Assembly: GCF_008016455.1 (NCBI RefSeq)
Contig: NZ_SAXU01000001.1
Span: 2,004,423-2,068,422 of the forward strand
Direction of reading: 5' to 3'
Source of the DNA: Brachyspira aalborgi
GTDB lineage: Bacteria; Spirochaetota; Brachyspiria; Brachyspirales; Brachyspiraceae
Length of the DNA stretch: 64,000 bases
Shown here: positions 28,040 through 37,542 of the stretch, piece by piece
Layout: each line of letters opens with the position of its first letter
Position numbering within the stretch: position 1 is the stretch's first letter
Notes under the pieces: generated by a model
Seen by the model: only the letters and a program-made list of their open reading frames with translations
Databases searched by the model: none
Told to the model about the DNA's origin: nothing
Program-made: the position numbers and the translations under genes

Positions 28040-28060
28040 TAAAATTTTTCTCCCTAAATA

Positions 28061-28702
28061 TTAAAAATTAAGCCTTAAAGCGATTATAATATCGTTTTTT
28101 ATCTCCGCTTTTGAGTCAAATAATAATCTATAACCAAAATCAAGAGTAATTAAAGTCGTTATATTAATACCAAAACCTAAGCCTAAACCGTAAATTAATT
28201 TAGTTTGATTATAATAATTTGCAATAGTAATCATTCCTATTTTTTCGGTAATCGTGTCTGTAATATATTTTTCCAATCCCGCTCCTAAAAGAATTCCCAA
28301 ATAAAAATTCATTAAATATCTTTTTCCGTTTCTATAAACTTTGCTTTCGACTACGGGATTATAATCGACTTTTAAAAAATTAATATCATAATAAGCGCCA
28401 AATAAAAAAGAATGCGATTTCATACTATCCACGCCTGCAGAATATATATTTCTATTTAATCCTCCTCTAAATAAATATTCAAATTCTAATCTTATAGGCG
28501 AAGATAAATTAAAAGCGTAAAAATTATAACCTATAGAAGCGCCCGCTCCGATAAATAAATTATTAACATTTTTATTGTCGACTTTCAAACTTGAAGCGGA
28601 AAATATAAATTTAGGCGACAAATATAAACCCGTTTCTATGCCGTTTGCAATATTACTCATACAAAAATATATAAAACAAATTAAAACCGTTTTTTTAATC
28701 AT
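28061..28702 (-). CDS. Outer-membrane beta-barrel protein (paralogue A2)
   Basis: The ATG at 28702 is chosen because AAGGAAAG lies 8 bases upstream and it opens directly into a signal peptide (MIKKTVLICFIYFCMSNIANG); a start 33 bases earlier has no such site. About 213 residues. The mature start TGLYLSPKFIFSA and the end IIALRLNF resemble the neighbour at 27386. The function is unknown. Confidence 0.7.
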   Translation of the reverse strand: MIKKTVLICFIYFCMSNIANGIETGLYLSPKFIFSASSLKVDNKNVNNLFIGAGASIGYNFYAFNLSSPIRLEFEYLFRGGLNRNIYSAGVDSMKSHSFLFGAYYDINFLKVDYNPVVESKVYRNGKRYLMNFYLGILLGAGLEKYITDTITEKIGMITIANYYNQTKLIYGLGLGFGINITTLITLDFGYRLLFDSKAEIKNDIIIALRLNF

Positions 28703-28740
28703 ATAAAAATCTTTCCTTAAAATTAATAATATCAAATATC

Positions 28741-29538
28741 TTAAAAAAATATTCCTACGCTAAATCTTGGCAGCGGAACGAATCTTAAAGCGTAAACAAA
28801 AGAAACTCCGACATCCATTATTGAAATATCTATAAAAGGACGCACTCCGCTAGTAAGTCCAAAACTTCTTGAAATATCTATTCTAAATCCCATTTCAAGA
28901 GCGAGATATTTATCAAATACAAAAGTATTTTTATTTTCTACTTTATTTTTATCATACCGATATAAATTCGCTTTCGTTATAAAAAAAGTTCCGCCGATTT
29001 TAGGAAGTAAGAAAAATCCTGTCGCGTTATTGCCTTTATTAAAATAAAATCTAACTCCCGCAGAAAAAGGAATTGCATAAACGCTTCCGCTATAATATCC
29101 TTTTGTATTCGTATAATATGTGTTTATAAAATACATTCCAAGCGTGGCATCCAATTCCATTTTTTGCAATAATCTATAAGTATATGCAAATCTAAATCCA
29201 AATTTTCCATCTAAAGCTTTTCTATAAGCTCCGTCAGGTTGCTCATAAGTTAAATTAAATAAAAACGGCGCTATAAGAGTAGAAAATAAAGTAGTTCCAA
29301 AATCAATGCCTAAAGAATGCCTATGAGTAAAATCGTCATTATAAATATTTGTTCCTGGTCTAAATAGAGAATTTGAAAATATTCTATTCGTTTGCAAATT
29401 AGTTATAAAAGGAACGACAATATTCGTTTCAATCGGCTTAATATCTATAATATTATAATCCATAAAATTGCTTTGAGAGAATGCAAGAGCGCTAAATATA
29501 AGCGTCAATATAATAATATTCAATAATTTTCGCTTCAT
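28741..29538 (-). CDS. Outer-membrane beta-barrel protein (paralogue B1)
   Basis: A 265-residue protein with a signal peptide ending at LAFS, then an Asn/Thr-rich N-terminal segment and a barrel. It shares with the gene at 30558-31382 the motif HSLGIDFGTT, the strand FRIDISR...SGVR.FIDISI, and a final strand PLPRFSVGIFF. It is the second gene of a two-gene cassette that is duplicated next door. Confidence 0.7.
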   Translation of the reverse strand: MKRKLLNIIILTLIFSALAFSQSNFMDYNIIDIKPIETNIVVPFITNLQTNRIFSNSLFRPGTNIYNDDFTHRHSLGIDFGTTLFSTLIAPFLFNLTYEQPDGAYRKALDGKFGFRFAYTYRLLQKMELDATLGMYFINTYYTNTKGYYSGSVYAIPFSAGVRFYFNKGNNATGFFLLPKIGGTFFITKANLYRYDKNKVENKNTFVFDKYLALEMGFRIDISRSFGLTSGVRPFIDISIMDVGVSFVYALRFVPLPRFSVGIFF

Positions 29539-29540
29539 AC

Positions 29541-30470
29541 TTAAAACCTCATGCTAAATCCTATTCTTGGAAATAAAATAAATCTTATGCCAAAAACATA
29601 TTTTAAATAAGGAGCTTCAGAAAGCGAAGGAATCTGCAAATCTACTAAATCCGTTCCAGCTCCAAACGATAAAAACGCATCTCTCGTATCTCTATATAAA
29701 ATATGAGCGCTCGATTTTATATAATAACCTATCTCAAGTAATGAAATATCAATATAAGGTTTAACGGGCCACTCTCTCGTAGGAAATAATTCTATACTCC
29801 ATCCAAGTTCATAAGATATATACATGCTAAAATTATTATAAGTTTTATTAATCGTATCTCCCGTTAAAGCGTTTTTCGTTCTTAAACTATAAACTATTGG
29901 CTCAAAACCTATTCTAAAAGTATTAACCGTTCTTCTGCTTTTGCCCGAAAAAAGTTTAACTCCGAAAGTAATCGGTATATAAGTATAAGTTGCCTTAAAT
30001 GTAGAATCTCCATTAATACTAGAAAAACTAGCATCCTGCTTAACTATTCCGCTAAATTTATCTGAATATATGCTTAATCCAAAAGTCATCGATTGAACGC
30101 CTATTCCAAATTCAAATCCTAAATTTTCTTTATATAAAAAAGTGTAGGCTATATTTGGAATATACCACATACTTCCCTTAAAATCCATATTATGCAAATA
30201 TTTTGAAATGCCGCCGGGAATCAGAAGATTTAAATTAAGTTTTGCAAAATTGGTTGTAACCTCATAATCATAAGTTATTGCATTTAGAGATGCAGTTAAA
30301 AATCCAGCCCAACCGCTTGAAAAATTAATATTTATCATCTGTCTTCCTTTCATATAAGGATATTTATTAGTTTCTGAAACGGTAGATAAAGCTAATCCGT
30401 TTTTAGCATATAAATTTATAACAGATATACAAAAGAATATAATTATAAATATTTTTCTTAAATTATTCAT
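29541..30470 (-). CDS. Outer-membrane beta-barrel protein (paralogue C1)
   Basis: A 309-residue protein with a signal peptide (MNNLRKIFIIIFFCISVINLYA). It shares with the gene at 31396-32400 the segments GSMWY/GSFWYVP-type, YISYELGWSI, KPYIDISLLEIGYY and the final strand FPRIGFSMRF. It ends 2 bases before paralogue B1 begins, so the C1-B1 pair is translated from one message. Confidence 0.7.
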   Translation of the reverse strand: MNNLRKIFIIIFFCISVINLYAKNGLALSTVSETNKYPYMKGRQMININFSSGWAGFLTASLNAITYDYEVTTNFAKLNLNLLIPGGISKYLHNMDFKGSMWYIPNIAYTFLYKENLGFEFGIGVQSMTFGLSIYSDKFSGIVKQDASFSSINGDSTFKATYTYIPITFGVKLFSGKSRRTVNTFRIGFEPIVYSLRTKNALTGDTINKTYNNFSMYISYELGWSIELFPTREWPVKPYIDISLLEIGYYIKSSAHILYRDTRDAFLSFGAGTDLVDLQIPSLSEAPYLKYVFGIRFILFPRIGFSMRF

Positions 30471-30557
30471 AAATAATAAAAAATTAAATCCTCAATCCTT
30501 AAATTCTCAATTTTAACCTCTTTAATTATATACTATTTTCAATTAAATTAAACAGTA

Positions 30558-31382
30558 TTAAAATAATATTCCTATCGCCAATCTCGGCAAAGGAATAAAC
30601 CTAAATAAATACGAATATGAAACTCCAAAATCTACAATCGATATATCTATAAAAGCTCTAACTCCGCTATTTATTCCCAAATTCCTTGAAATATCTATTC
30701 TAAAGCCCATTTCAAAAGCAGTATGAAAGTCAAATAAAATATCATTTTTATTTTTAATTATTAAGTCGTTTTTATATTCGTTGCCTTTAGTTATCAATAT
30801 AGTAGCTCCAATTTTAGGAAGAATAAAAAATCCCGAAGCTCTATTTTTTTTATTAAAATAAAATCTTAATCCAAACGATAAAGGAATTCCATAAGTTTCT
30901 CCAAAATAATACGAAGTAGAATTTTTATTTGTATAATAAGTATTCATAATATAAAATCCTAATGTAGCGTCTAAATCTAATTTTGGCAAAATTCTATAAG
31001 TATAGGTTAATCGTAATCCGAATTTACCGTTTAAAGTTTGTTTAGGTGAATTTTCAGGTTGTTTAAAAATCGAATTAACTAATAAAGGCGCGGTAAACAT
31101 AGAAAATATTGTAGTTCCAAAATCAATGCCTAAAGAATGTTTATGCGAATTTGAAGAATCCTCATAATTATTTTTATTATTAGTTTTATTATTAGTTTGA
31201 TTATTATTTGAAATTATAAAATTAGTTTTTTCAGGTTCTAACGGAATTATATCTATCAAATTATAATCCATTATAAAATTTTCTGTTGTAGGAATATTAT
31301 TTTGTTCTTCTATCATTATTTGAGCGAAAGAGATGCAATTTAATATAAATAAAATCAATAATACAAATTTTTTATTTATCAT
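30558..31382 (-). CDS. Outer-membrane beta-barrel protein (paralogue B2)
   Basis: A 274-residue paralogue of the 28741-29538 protein with a signal peptide ending at ISFA and an Asn-rich segment near residues 60-75, then the shared HSLGIDFGTT and PLPRLAIGILF end. The two copies differ most in the N-terminal linker and the predicted loops, as expected for diverging surface proteins. Confidence 0.7.
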   Translation of the reverse strand: MINKKFVLLILFILNCISFAQIMIEEQNNIPTTENFIMDYNLIDIIPLEPEKTNFIISNNNQTNNKTNNKNNYEDSSNSHKHSLGIDFGTTIFSMFTAPLLVNSIFKQPENSPKQTLNGKFGLRLTYTYRILPKLDLDATLGFYIMNTYYTNKNSTSYYFGETYGIPLSFGLRFYFNKKNRASGFFILPKIGATILITKGNEYKNDLIIKNKNDILFDFHTAFEMGFRIDISRNLGINSGVRAFIDISIVDFGVSYSYLFRFIPLPRLAIGILF

Positions 31383-31395
31383 AAAACCCCATTAA

Positions 31396-32400
31396 TTAAA
31401 ACCTTATTGTAAATCCAAATCTTGGAAATATTGATATTTTCAAAGAAGTTATAATATCTACATAAGGCGAAAAAGAATCCCATTCGGGAAGAGTGCTATT
31501 AACATTGATTAATCCTCCTCCAAGAAATGAAATTCCTTCTTTAAAATCTCCGTAAATTCCTTTATTAACATTTTTAACATAATAACCGATTTCAAATAAA
31601 GAAAAATCTATAGAAGGCTTTACTCTCCAATTTTTCTTTGGAAATAAATTTATACTCCAACCCAATTCATAAGAAATATATAAAGCTGTATCGGTAGTCT
31701 CTCTTTTAGTTCTAATTCCCGTAACTCCGTTTACTGTTTCTACTTTAGAAATTATCGATTCTATTCCAAATTTAAAAGTATTTATAATATTATAGTTCAT
31801 TCCTAACAAAACTTTTAATCCTATATAAAATGGAATACGAACGAAAGAAGCTCTAAAAGTAGTGTCGCCTCCAACAACTCCGCCAAGTTGTTCGATTACG
31901 CTTCCGCCCCCGATTTTATTAATTAAACCGTTTGCGTTTTCTTTTACAAAAGCGTCTGCGTTTTCTTTAGTAAGATTTAAAGTATATGTTATCGATTGAG
32001 CCGATATTCCCGCTTCGAGTCCTACTCTTCTTGTAAATAAAAAAGTATAGGAAATACTAGGCACATACCAAAAACTGCCTTTTATATCTACATATTCAAG
32101 GAATTTTGAAATATCTTCGCCAATATTAATTTGGGCTAAACCTGCAAAAGTTTCGATATTTTTTACAAAGCTATTTATAAAATTTGGAAATATAACCGAA
32201 TGAGTAGGCAATAAATTAACGCTTATTAATTGTCTTTCTTTTGCAAATTTTCTAGCTAAAATCTCATTTGTAGAAAAATCGCCAGAGAAAAAATTATTTA
32301 AATTAGTTTTAGAAAATGCCGTTAAATATATAGAGAAATTTATAATTGAGATATAAAGAATTATCTTAAATACAAAATTATCTTTTACAAATCTACACAT
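31396..32400 (-). CDS. Outer-membrane beta-barrel protein (paralogue C2)
   Basis: A 334-residue paralogue of the 29541-30470 protein. It carries a short charged extension before the hydrophobic signal segment (about residues 10-29) and a Gly/Asn insertion near residues 165-185. The shared blocks YISYELGWSI and FEIGYYVKNV are present, and it ends in FPRFGFTIRF. It is the first gene of the cluster, followed 13 bases later by paralogue B2. Confidence 0.7.
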   Translation of the reverse strand: MCRFVKDNFVFKIILYISIINFSIYLTAFSKTNLNNFFSGDFSTNEILARKFAKERQLISVNLLPTHSVIFPNFINSFVKNIETFAGLAQINIGEDISKFLEYVDIKGSFWYVPSISYTFLFTRRVGLEAGISAQSITYTLNLTKENADAFVKENANGLINKIGGGSVIEQLGGVVGGDTTFRASFVRIPFYIGLKVLLGMNYNIINTFKFGIESIISKVETVNGVTGIRTKRETTDTALYISYELGWSINLFPKKNWRVKPSIDFSLFEIGYYVKNVNKGIYGDFKEGISFLGGGLINVNSTLPEWDSFSPYVDIITSLKISIFPRFGFTIRF

Positions 32401-32579
32401 TTTATATTTACCATTTTATATTAAATTTTAAAAAATATACTATTATTATACTTCGGAATAAAACAACTTAAAAATTAATTCATTCAAAAATATAAAAAAT
32501 TAAATCATTTATAATTTTATACAAATTTATAATTTATACAATACATTATTTTATATTTAAAAACTATTATTATAAAACT

Positions 32580-32608
32580 TTGACAAATAACTAATTTTAT
32601 ATTATAAT
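32580..32608 (+). promoter_or_regulatory. Consensus promoter of the 32644 lipoprotein gene
   Basis: TTGACA (32580-32585), 17 bases, TATAAT (32603-32608), about 35 bases before the ATG at 32644. The rest of the 243-base gap is AT-rich with nothing else recognisable. Confidence 0.8.
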
Positions 32609-32643
32609 ATTCCTATAATAAATTAAGTAAAAAGGGAATTGAC

Positions 32644-33198
32644 ATGAAAAATATAATTTTAATAGCAATTATTATTTTAACTTTCTTTATTTCTTGCAGA
32701 AAGTCTACGCTTAAAATTACAGAGCCTGAGCCTTCTTTCTTTTTAGATAAAATGAAAGGAGGAGATTATACTAATGGAGATGGAAATGATAGTTTTAATG
32801 TTAGTGATGACGGTAAGAATATAACAATTGGTAGTGGCAGTAATACTAATAATTATACTTTTGAATCAGATATAATGGGAATTGGCGGAATATATCAAGA
32901 TGCTAATTCTAGTAATTATATTGGCGTATTTCCTATCGGAGGTTCTATGCATACGGTTACTATGAGTAAAAATGAAAAAGAAGCAGTAACTAAAATTATA
33001 GATGTAGTCGGCGAAACAGATTCTCTTAAGGTTGTAACAGAGATACTATCAAAAGGAAACGGAGGAAAACTTGATGCTGATTCAATTACTCAAAATTTGG
33101 ATGATAAGAAGAAGGCTGAAGTAAAAAAGATAATAGAAGAATCTGGTTTAAATGATAAAAATAAATTTAAAGATTATAAAGAATATAAAAAGACTTAA
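32644..33198 (+). CDS. Lipoprotein of unknown function
   Basis: A 184-residue lipoprotein with lipobox FFISC (C18) followed by RKS. The first half is rich in Gly, Asn, Asp and Ser (for example GGDYTNGDGNDSFNVSDDGK) and looks like beta-rich repeats. The second half is a charged helical region. The SCRKS context and DG..ITI..G style recall the phase-variable lipoprotein at 51560-53024, but homology is not shown. AAGGGAAT precedes the ATG. Probably surface-exposed or periplasmic. Confidence 0.65.
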   Translation: MKNIILIAIIILTFFISCRKSTLKITEPEPSFFLDKMKGGDYTNGDGNDSFNVSDDGKNITIGSGSNTNNYTFESDIMGIGGIYQDANSSNYIGVFPIGGSMHTVTMSKNEKEAVTKIIDVVGETDSLKVVTEILSKGNGGKLDADSITQNLDDKKKAEVKKIIEESGLNDKNKFKDYKEYKKT

Positions 33199-33270
33199 AA
33201 TTAATTTAATATATTTTTTAAAATCGATAACTTAAATTATATATTTCAAAATAATAAATATTCTAAAAAT

Positions 33271-33299
33271 TTGACTTTTTATAAAATCCCATTTATCAT
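33271..33299 (+). promoter_or_regulatory. Probable promoter of the MoxR-nuclease unit
   Basis: TTGACT (33271-33276), 17 bases, TATCAT (33294-33299), 45 bases before the ATG at 33344. Confidence 0.55.
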
Positions 33300-33343
33300 A
33301 ATTCAATTAAAAATCGTTCTTTAATTTTACAGGATAAATAAAA

Positions 33344-34213
33344 ATGGAAAAAGTAAAAATTGAAAATGTAGAAATAGTATTATCGCATCCCGATGATTTA
33401 AATATAAAATGGTCGGGACAAAACGATTTAATCAGACAAATAATGGCGGCTTGGCATACAATATCCGAAGACGATATTCCGCTAAATCCTCGAATAGTTG
33501 GAAAGCCTGGAGCGGGAAAAACAACTTTATCGTATTATGCTGCAAAAGAATTGCTTAAAAGAGAAGTTTATATTTTTCAATGCACAGTCGATACTCGTCC
33601 CGAAGATTTAATTATAGTTCCCGTTATTTCAGAGAATAACGCTTCCAGCGGGCAGTCGCCCAAAATAAGTTATCATGCTTCAAGTTTGGTTAGCGCTATG
33701 ATTAAAGGAGGAGTCGCTATTCTTGACGAAGGAAACAGAATGAGCGAAAAAACTTGGGCTTCGCTTGCGCCTTTGCTTGACGATAGAAGATATGTAGAAA
33801 GCGTTATAGCGGGAATAAAAATAAAAGCGCATCCCGATTTTAGAATAATTGTCACAATGAACGATGATGCAAGCACTTTTGAGCTTCCCGAATATATTCA
33901 TTCAAGATTGCAACCTACTATAGAGCTTCCTTTTCCCGATGTAAAAGAAGAATACGATATTTTAAAAATGAATCTTCCTTTTGCAGAAGAAGAGGTATTA
34001 AAAATAACTGTCGGTTTTTTGCAAAAATCTCATATAAATAAAGCTTCCTTTTCGGTTAGAGACGGAATAAATATGGCAAGATACGCGATGAAATTATATA
34101 AAGGAAATATTACAAAAGATATTGACACGGCTTTTTTAATCGCCTTGAAATCCGTTTTGGGAGAAGAAGGAATTAAAATATTGAGCGCAAATAATAATGA
34201 AGAAAAATATTAA
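33344..34213 (+). CDS. MoxR/CbbQ-type AAA+ ATPase
   Basis: A 289-residue AAA+ ATPase. Walker A is GKPGAGKTT (about 63-71), Walker B is GGVAILDEGNRM, sensor 1 is IIVTMNDD, and the arginine-finger region is YIHSRLQPTIELPFPD. It fits the MoxR/AAA_5 group, chaperones that activate or assemble partner complexes, often with VWA proteins. In many genomes a MoxR gene precedes bat genes; here it is 18 kb from them. Its last 17 bases overlap the membrane nuclease gene, implying coupled translation of an unlikely pair. Confidence 0.8.
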   Translation: MEKVKIENVEIVLSHPDDLNIKWSGQNDLIRQIMAAWHTISEDDIPLNPRIVGKPGAGKTTLSYYAAKELLKREVYIFQCTVDTRPEDLIIVPVISENNASSGQSPKISYHASSLVSAMIKGGVAILDEGNRMSEKTWASLAPLLDDRRYVESVIAGIKIKAHPDFRIIVTMNDDASTFELPEYIHSRLQPTIELPFPDVKEEYDILKMNLPFAEEEVLKITVGFLQKSHINKASFSVRDGINMARYAMKLYKGNITKDIDTAFLIALKSVLGEEGIKILSANNNEEKY

Positions 34214-35099
34214 ATTAAAAATATTAATAATAGTTTTAATAATATTTGCATCTTTCTTCATAATTATTAAAAATATTAATTTAAGTAATTCAAAAAATTT
34301 ATTTATTGATTTTCAATCTATTTCAAGTTTAATTGAAAATAATAAAACGGGAATAATTTACGATTATTTGAAATATAGAGATAAAGTTTATTGCATAGAT
34401 TATAATAATAATTTGTCTGAAAAAAATAAAACTTATATAAATAATCATTTTCCGAGTATAAAATTTATTAATAAATTTCAATTCTTTTTATATTCAAAAT
34501 TATTTAAACAAAAAATTATGTGCTATGTTAATGATTTTAATTTAATAGAATATTTGAAAAGAAATAATATTAAATATTGCAAAGTCGTTTTAAATATTAA
34601 CGAAATAACGGCGAAAGAATATTTAAATTTAAGAGATAAAGATAACGCGCGGATTTTTTTGTCGATTACAAATAAAGATTATTATAATTCTTATAAATAT
34701 GCAGTTAAATTAAATAAAAAATATATAATCGTTTTAGACGGCGATACGATAAAATATAAAAATAAAAGATATAGATTTATAGGTTTTGACGCTCCCGAGC
34801 TTAATCAAAATTACGGAGAAAACGCTAAAAGCTATGTAATAAATTCTATTAACAATGCCGATAAAATTTATATGCTAATAGATTCTTATGATTTGTTTGA
34901 TAGAATATTATGCCATATAATTATAGACGGAGAACCTTTGGCTTATTCTATGATTAAAGAAAAATACGCTAAAGAAACTATAATTAAATACGGAGATAGC
35001 GGTTTTTCGACAATAGCAAGCAATATAGTTTATCTGTCTAAATTTCAAGGCAGAAGAGCGTTTATTGACCCTGCGGTATTTAGAAAAACAAATTATTAA
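34197..35099 (+). CDS. Membrane-anchored staphylococcal-nuclease-like protein
   Basis: A 300-residue protein with an N-terminal membrane anchor (about 5-25), an unrecognised region of about 140 residues, and a C-terminal SNase domain. The nuclease residues align well: D183 in DGDT, R193 and E201 in RFIGFDAPE (R35 and E43 of the staphylococcal enzyme), and R236 in FDR (R87). Activity as a calcium-dependent surface nuclease is therefore plausible, for nucleotide scavenging or for cutting DNA outside the membrane. It shares a 17-base overlap with the MoxR-type gene upstream. Confidence 0.75.
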   Translation: MKKNIKLKILIIVLIIFASFFIIIKNINLSNSKNLFIDFQSISSLIENNKTGIIYDYLKYRDKVYCIDYNNNLSEKNKTYINNHFPSIKFINKFQFFLYSKLFKQKIMCYVNDFNLIEYLKRNNIKYCKVVLNINEITAKEYLNLRDKDNARIFLSITNKDYYNSYKYAVKLNKKYIIVLDGDTIKYKNKRYRFIGFDAPELNQNYGENAKSYVINSINNADKIYMLIDSYDLFDRILCHIIIDGEPLAYSMIKEKYAKETIIKYGDSGFSTIASNIVYLSKFQGRRAFIDPAVFRKTNY

Positions 35100-35217
35100 A
35101 TTTATGCGTAAAGATTCTTACTATTGATTTTTTTAATTTATAAGTTAAAGTTTAAATATTCGATATTATTTTATCTTTAAATTTTTAATTGAAAATCAAT
35201 TTATTTAAGGAAATAAA

Positions 35218-36711
35218 GTGAATAAGATAGAAGATTATAATCAAAACATTTCAAAATATGAATTATACGCTCATTTAAGCGACCAAATAGTCGCGGGAAA
35301 TATAAAAACTTTTTCGGAAATTTTTACTTACGCTCAAAATGTCAATTTTGAAAAAATAAAAGACCATGAAAATATTTTAAAAAGTTTATTTTCTTTAATT
35401 CGTAAAATTAATTGGGGATTTTTCAACAATTTAGATAAAGAACTTCATCCAAAATTATGGGAACAGTTTGTTATAGAAAATCATAAATTTAATTTTGCGG
35501 GAGATTTAAAATTAAGTTTATCTATAGCCGACATTTATATAGCGATGATTGATATTCATGGTTATACAAACTTTTGCGAAGAGAATAAAAATAATTTGTA
35601 TAAAATGCATGCTTTGGACGATTTGCTTCAAAATAAAGTAAGCGAAATTGCAAGATTCTATAATGTTATCTCTCATAGAAAACAGGGAGACGAAATTATT
35701 ATGGTTTGTCCTTCGGCAACTGACGCTTTAAGCGCGACTATCGCAATAATCGATGTTTTGAATAAAAAGAAATTTTTAACAGAACATCCGAATATAGACA
35801 CTTCGGGAATGCCCGAATTTAAGATAAGCGCGGGAATATCGGGAGGAAATTCCAACAGTTCTTTAATAATTACCGAAGACGGAGATTTATCGGGTTTTCT
35901 TATAAATAACGCGGCAAGAATGCAAGCGAGAGCGAATACTTTATCGCCTAAAGAAAATAAAATTATCGTTACAAAAAATTTGCAATTCAATTTCTTAAAA
36001 GAAAACGCAAAAATCAAAAGCGAAATATTTGATAAAAATATAATCTCTTTTTACGATAACGGAATAATATTTTTTAAAGGCACGGATATTCCTATTGTCG
36101 AAGCTATATTTAATCCCGAAGAAAAATATAAAGAATTATTTTTTAACGAAATGGAAGAGCTTGTAAAAAGCGTGAAAGATAATTTATGGAAACAGAAAAT
36201 ATTTAACGCTATTATGGAATTAATTTCAAAAGTTGCAAAATCTATGCCTCCTTTTCAAATTAACGAAAGTGTAAACGAATATATATCGGGCTATTCAAAT
36301 TCTACAATTTGCGATTTATGTTCGGACGCTATAGGCTCTTATGTCGTAAAAGAAAATTATAAAGAAGCTATAGAAACTTTCGCTTTAATAATAAGGCTTT
36401 TAAATACGATTCCCGATTTTGATAAAATGGTTTTGGAATACGCAGAAAGCATTTATGACGGTTATGAGAAAGTTCTTCCTCTATACGAATCGATTATGAA
36501 AAAAGAAATAGACACAAATATTGCAAAAATATTTCCAGCTAATCATATTCCTTTATTTAATAATGTTCAAAAAGCTAACGCCACTTATAATAAATTAATA
36601 AATTTCGCTATGGTAAGTCCCGCTCTTCAAAGACGAAAATCTATATGGTATGGAATATTAGAAAAAGAATCTTCTAACTTAATTATTAATATGTATTCGG
36701 GTAAAAAATAA
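35218..36711 (+). CDS. Class III nucleotide-cyclase-homology protein
   Basis: A 497-residue soluble protein starting with GTG after AAGGAA. The cyclase homology domain spans about 100-270. It has both metal aspartates, D112 in MIDIHGYTNF and D158 in KQGDEIIMV, plus the transition-state Asn/Arg motif in INNAARMQ. The Lys usually found four residues before D158, which reads adenine, appears replaced by Arg (HRKQGD), so substrate and activity are uncertain. The N-terminal 100 and C-terminal 200 residues are helical and unrecognised. It might make a cyclic nucleotide signal or be a degenerate regulator. Confidence 0.7.
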   Translation: MNKIEDYNQNISKYELYAHLSDQIVAGNIKTFSEIFTYAQNVNFEKIKDHENILKSLFSLIRKINWGFFNNLDKELHPKLWEQFVIENHKFNFAGDLKLSLSIADIYIAMIDIHGYTNFCEENKNNLYKMHALDDLLQNKVSEIARFYNVISHRKQGDEIIMVCPSATDALSATIAIIDVLNKKKFLTEHPNIDTSGMPEFKISAGISGGNSNSSLIITEDGDLSGFLINNAARMQARANTLSPKENKIIVTKNLQFNFLKENAKIKSEIFDKNIISFYDNGIIFFKGTDIPIVEAIFNPEEKYKELFFNEMEELVKSVKDNLWKQKIFNAIMELISKVAKSMPPFQINESVNEYISGYSNSTICDLCSDAIGSYVVKENYKEAIETFALIIRLLNTIPDFDKMVLEYAESIYDGYEKVLPLYESIMKKEIDTNIAKIFPANHIPLFNNVQKANATYNKLINFAMVSPALQRRKSIWYGILEKESSNLIINMYSGKK

Positions 36712-36814
36712 TAAATTTTTATTAATTTTTACTTGCAGAAATATCTATATTATGGTAAACTATAAAATCATTAAATTATTTTTTATTTTATTTTTTTTAA
36801 GAAGGAGAAAATTT

Positions 36815-37513
36815 ATGTATTTAAAAAAATTTACAATGTTATTTATAAGTTTGTCTATGGTTTTATCATGTTCAAATAATAAAGGAGGTTCTACGGCGTC
36901 TTTAGATTCCGTTAATTATTTATCGGGAGGCGAGGGAGATTGGGTTGTAAAAATCGACAATCTTACGATAAATAAAAGTATTTTCGATAGCGATTTAACG
37001 GCTTCAATGAAATATCAAGGCGCTAATGACGAGCAAATTTCTTTGGCTAAAAACGATAACGCCACAAAACAATATTATTCTGAAGTTTTAATTAGAGATG
37101 TTCTTTTATTAAAGAAAGCGGAAGAGGATAAATTTTTTGAAACCGAAGAAGCAAAATCTATAATGAATGCGGCTATAAGAACTCTTAAAGCTCAATATTA
37201 TTTGCAAAAACTTATATTAGAAGCGAGCAAAAATATTCCCGACCCTACCACAGAACAGGCAAAAGCGTTTTTCGAGCAGGCAAAAGAACAGTTATCTCAA
37301 ATGTATGGAATAACGGAATATAATACTCAAACTATGCCTTCGATTAATCAATTATATAAAGTCGCATACTCCGAGCAATTAGTTCAAAGAGATATAACCG
37401 ACTTAAAAGATAAAGCCATTATAGAAAGAAATAATTCTATATTGGGAGAATTTTCTCCTTTACAACAAGGACAACAAATACAACAAACTAATTTATTGCC
37501 AAGGGGAAATTAA
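36815..37513 (+). CDS. SurA/PrsA-like chaperone lipoprotein (N-terminal domain only)
   Basis: A 232-residue lipoprotein. The ATG at 36815 has AAGGAG (36802-36807) upstream and gives a clean signal with lipobox VLSC (C19); an earlier in-frame ATG at 36752 lacks a ribosome site. The body is a helical SurA_N-like fold: an NLTINKSIFDSDL opening, VLIRDVLLLKKAEEDKF, and a long helix pair. No parvulin isomerase domain follows, so a holdase role in outer-membrane protein or lipoprotein folding is the inference. infB lies 29 bases downstream. Confidence 0.65.
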   Translation: MYLKKFTMLFISLSMVLSCSNNKGGSTASLDSVNYLSGGEGDWVVKIDNLTINKSIFDSDLTASMKYQGANDEQISLAKNDNATKQYYSEVLIRDVLLLKKAEEDKFFETEEAKSIMNAAIRTLKAQYYLQKLILEASKNIPDPTTEQAKAFFEQAKEQLSQMYGITEYNTQTMPSINQLYKVAYSEQLVQRDITDLKDKAIIERNNSILGEFSPLQQGQQIQQTNLLPRGN

Positions 37514-37542
37514 TTTAATTAAAAATTACTGGAAAGGATTAT

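Noticed and set aside
31901-31930. Short C-run (C5) in outer-membrane paralogue C2 as a third homopolymer switch
   Set aside because: Five bases are too few to slip at contingency rates.
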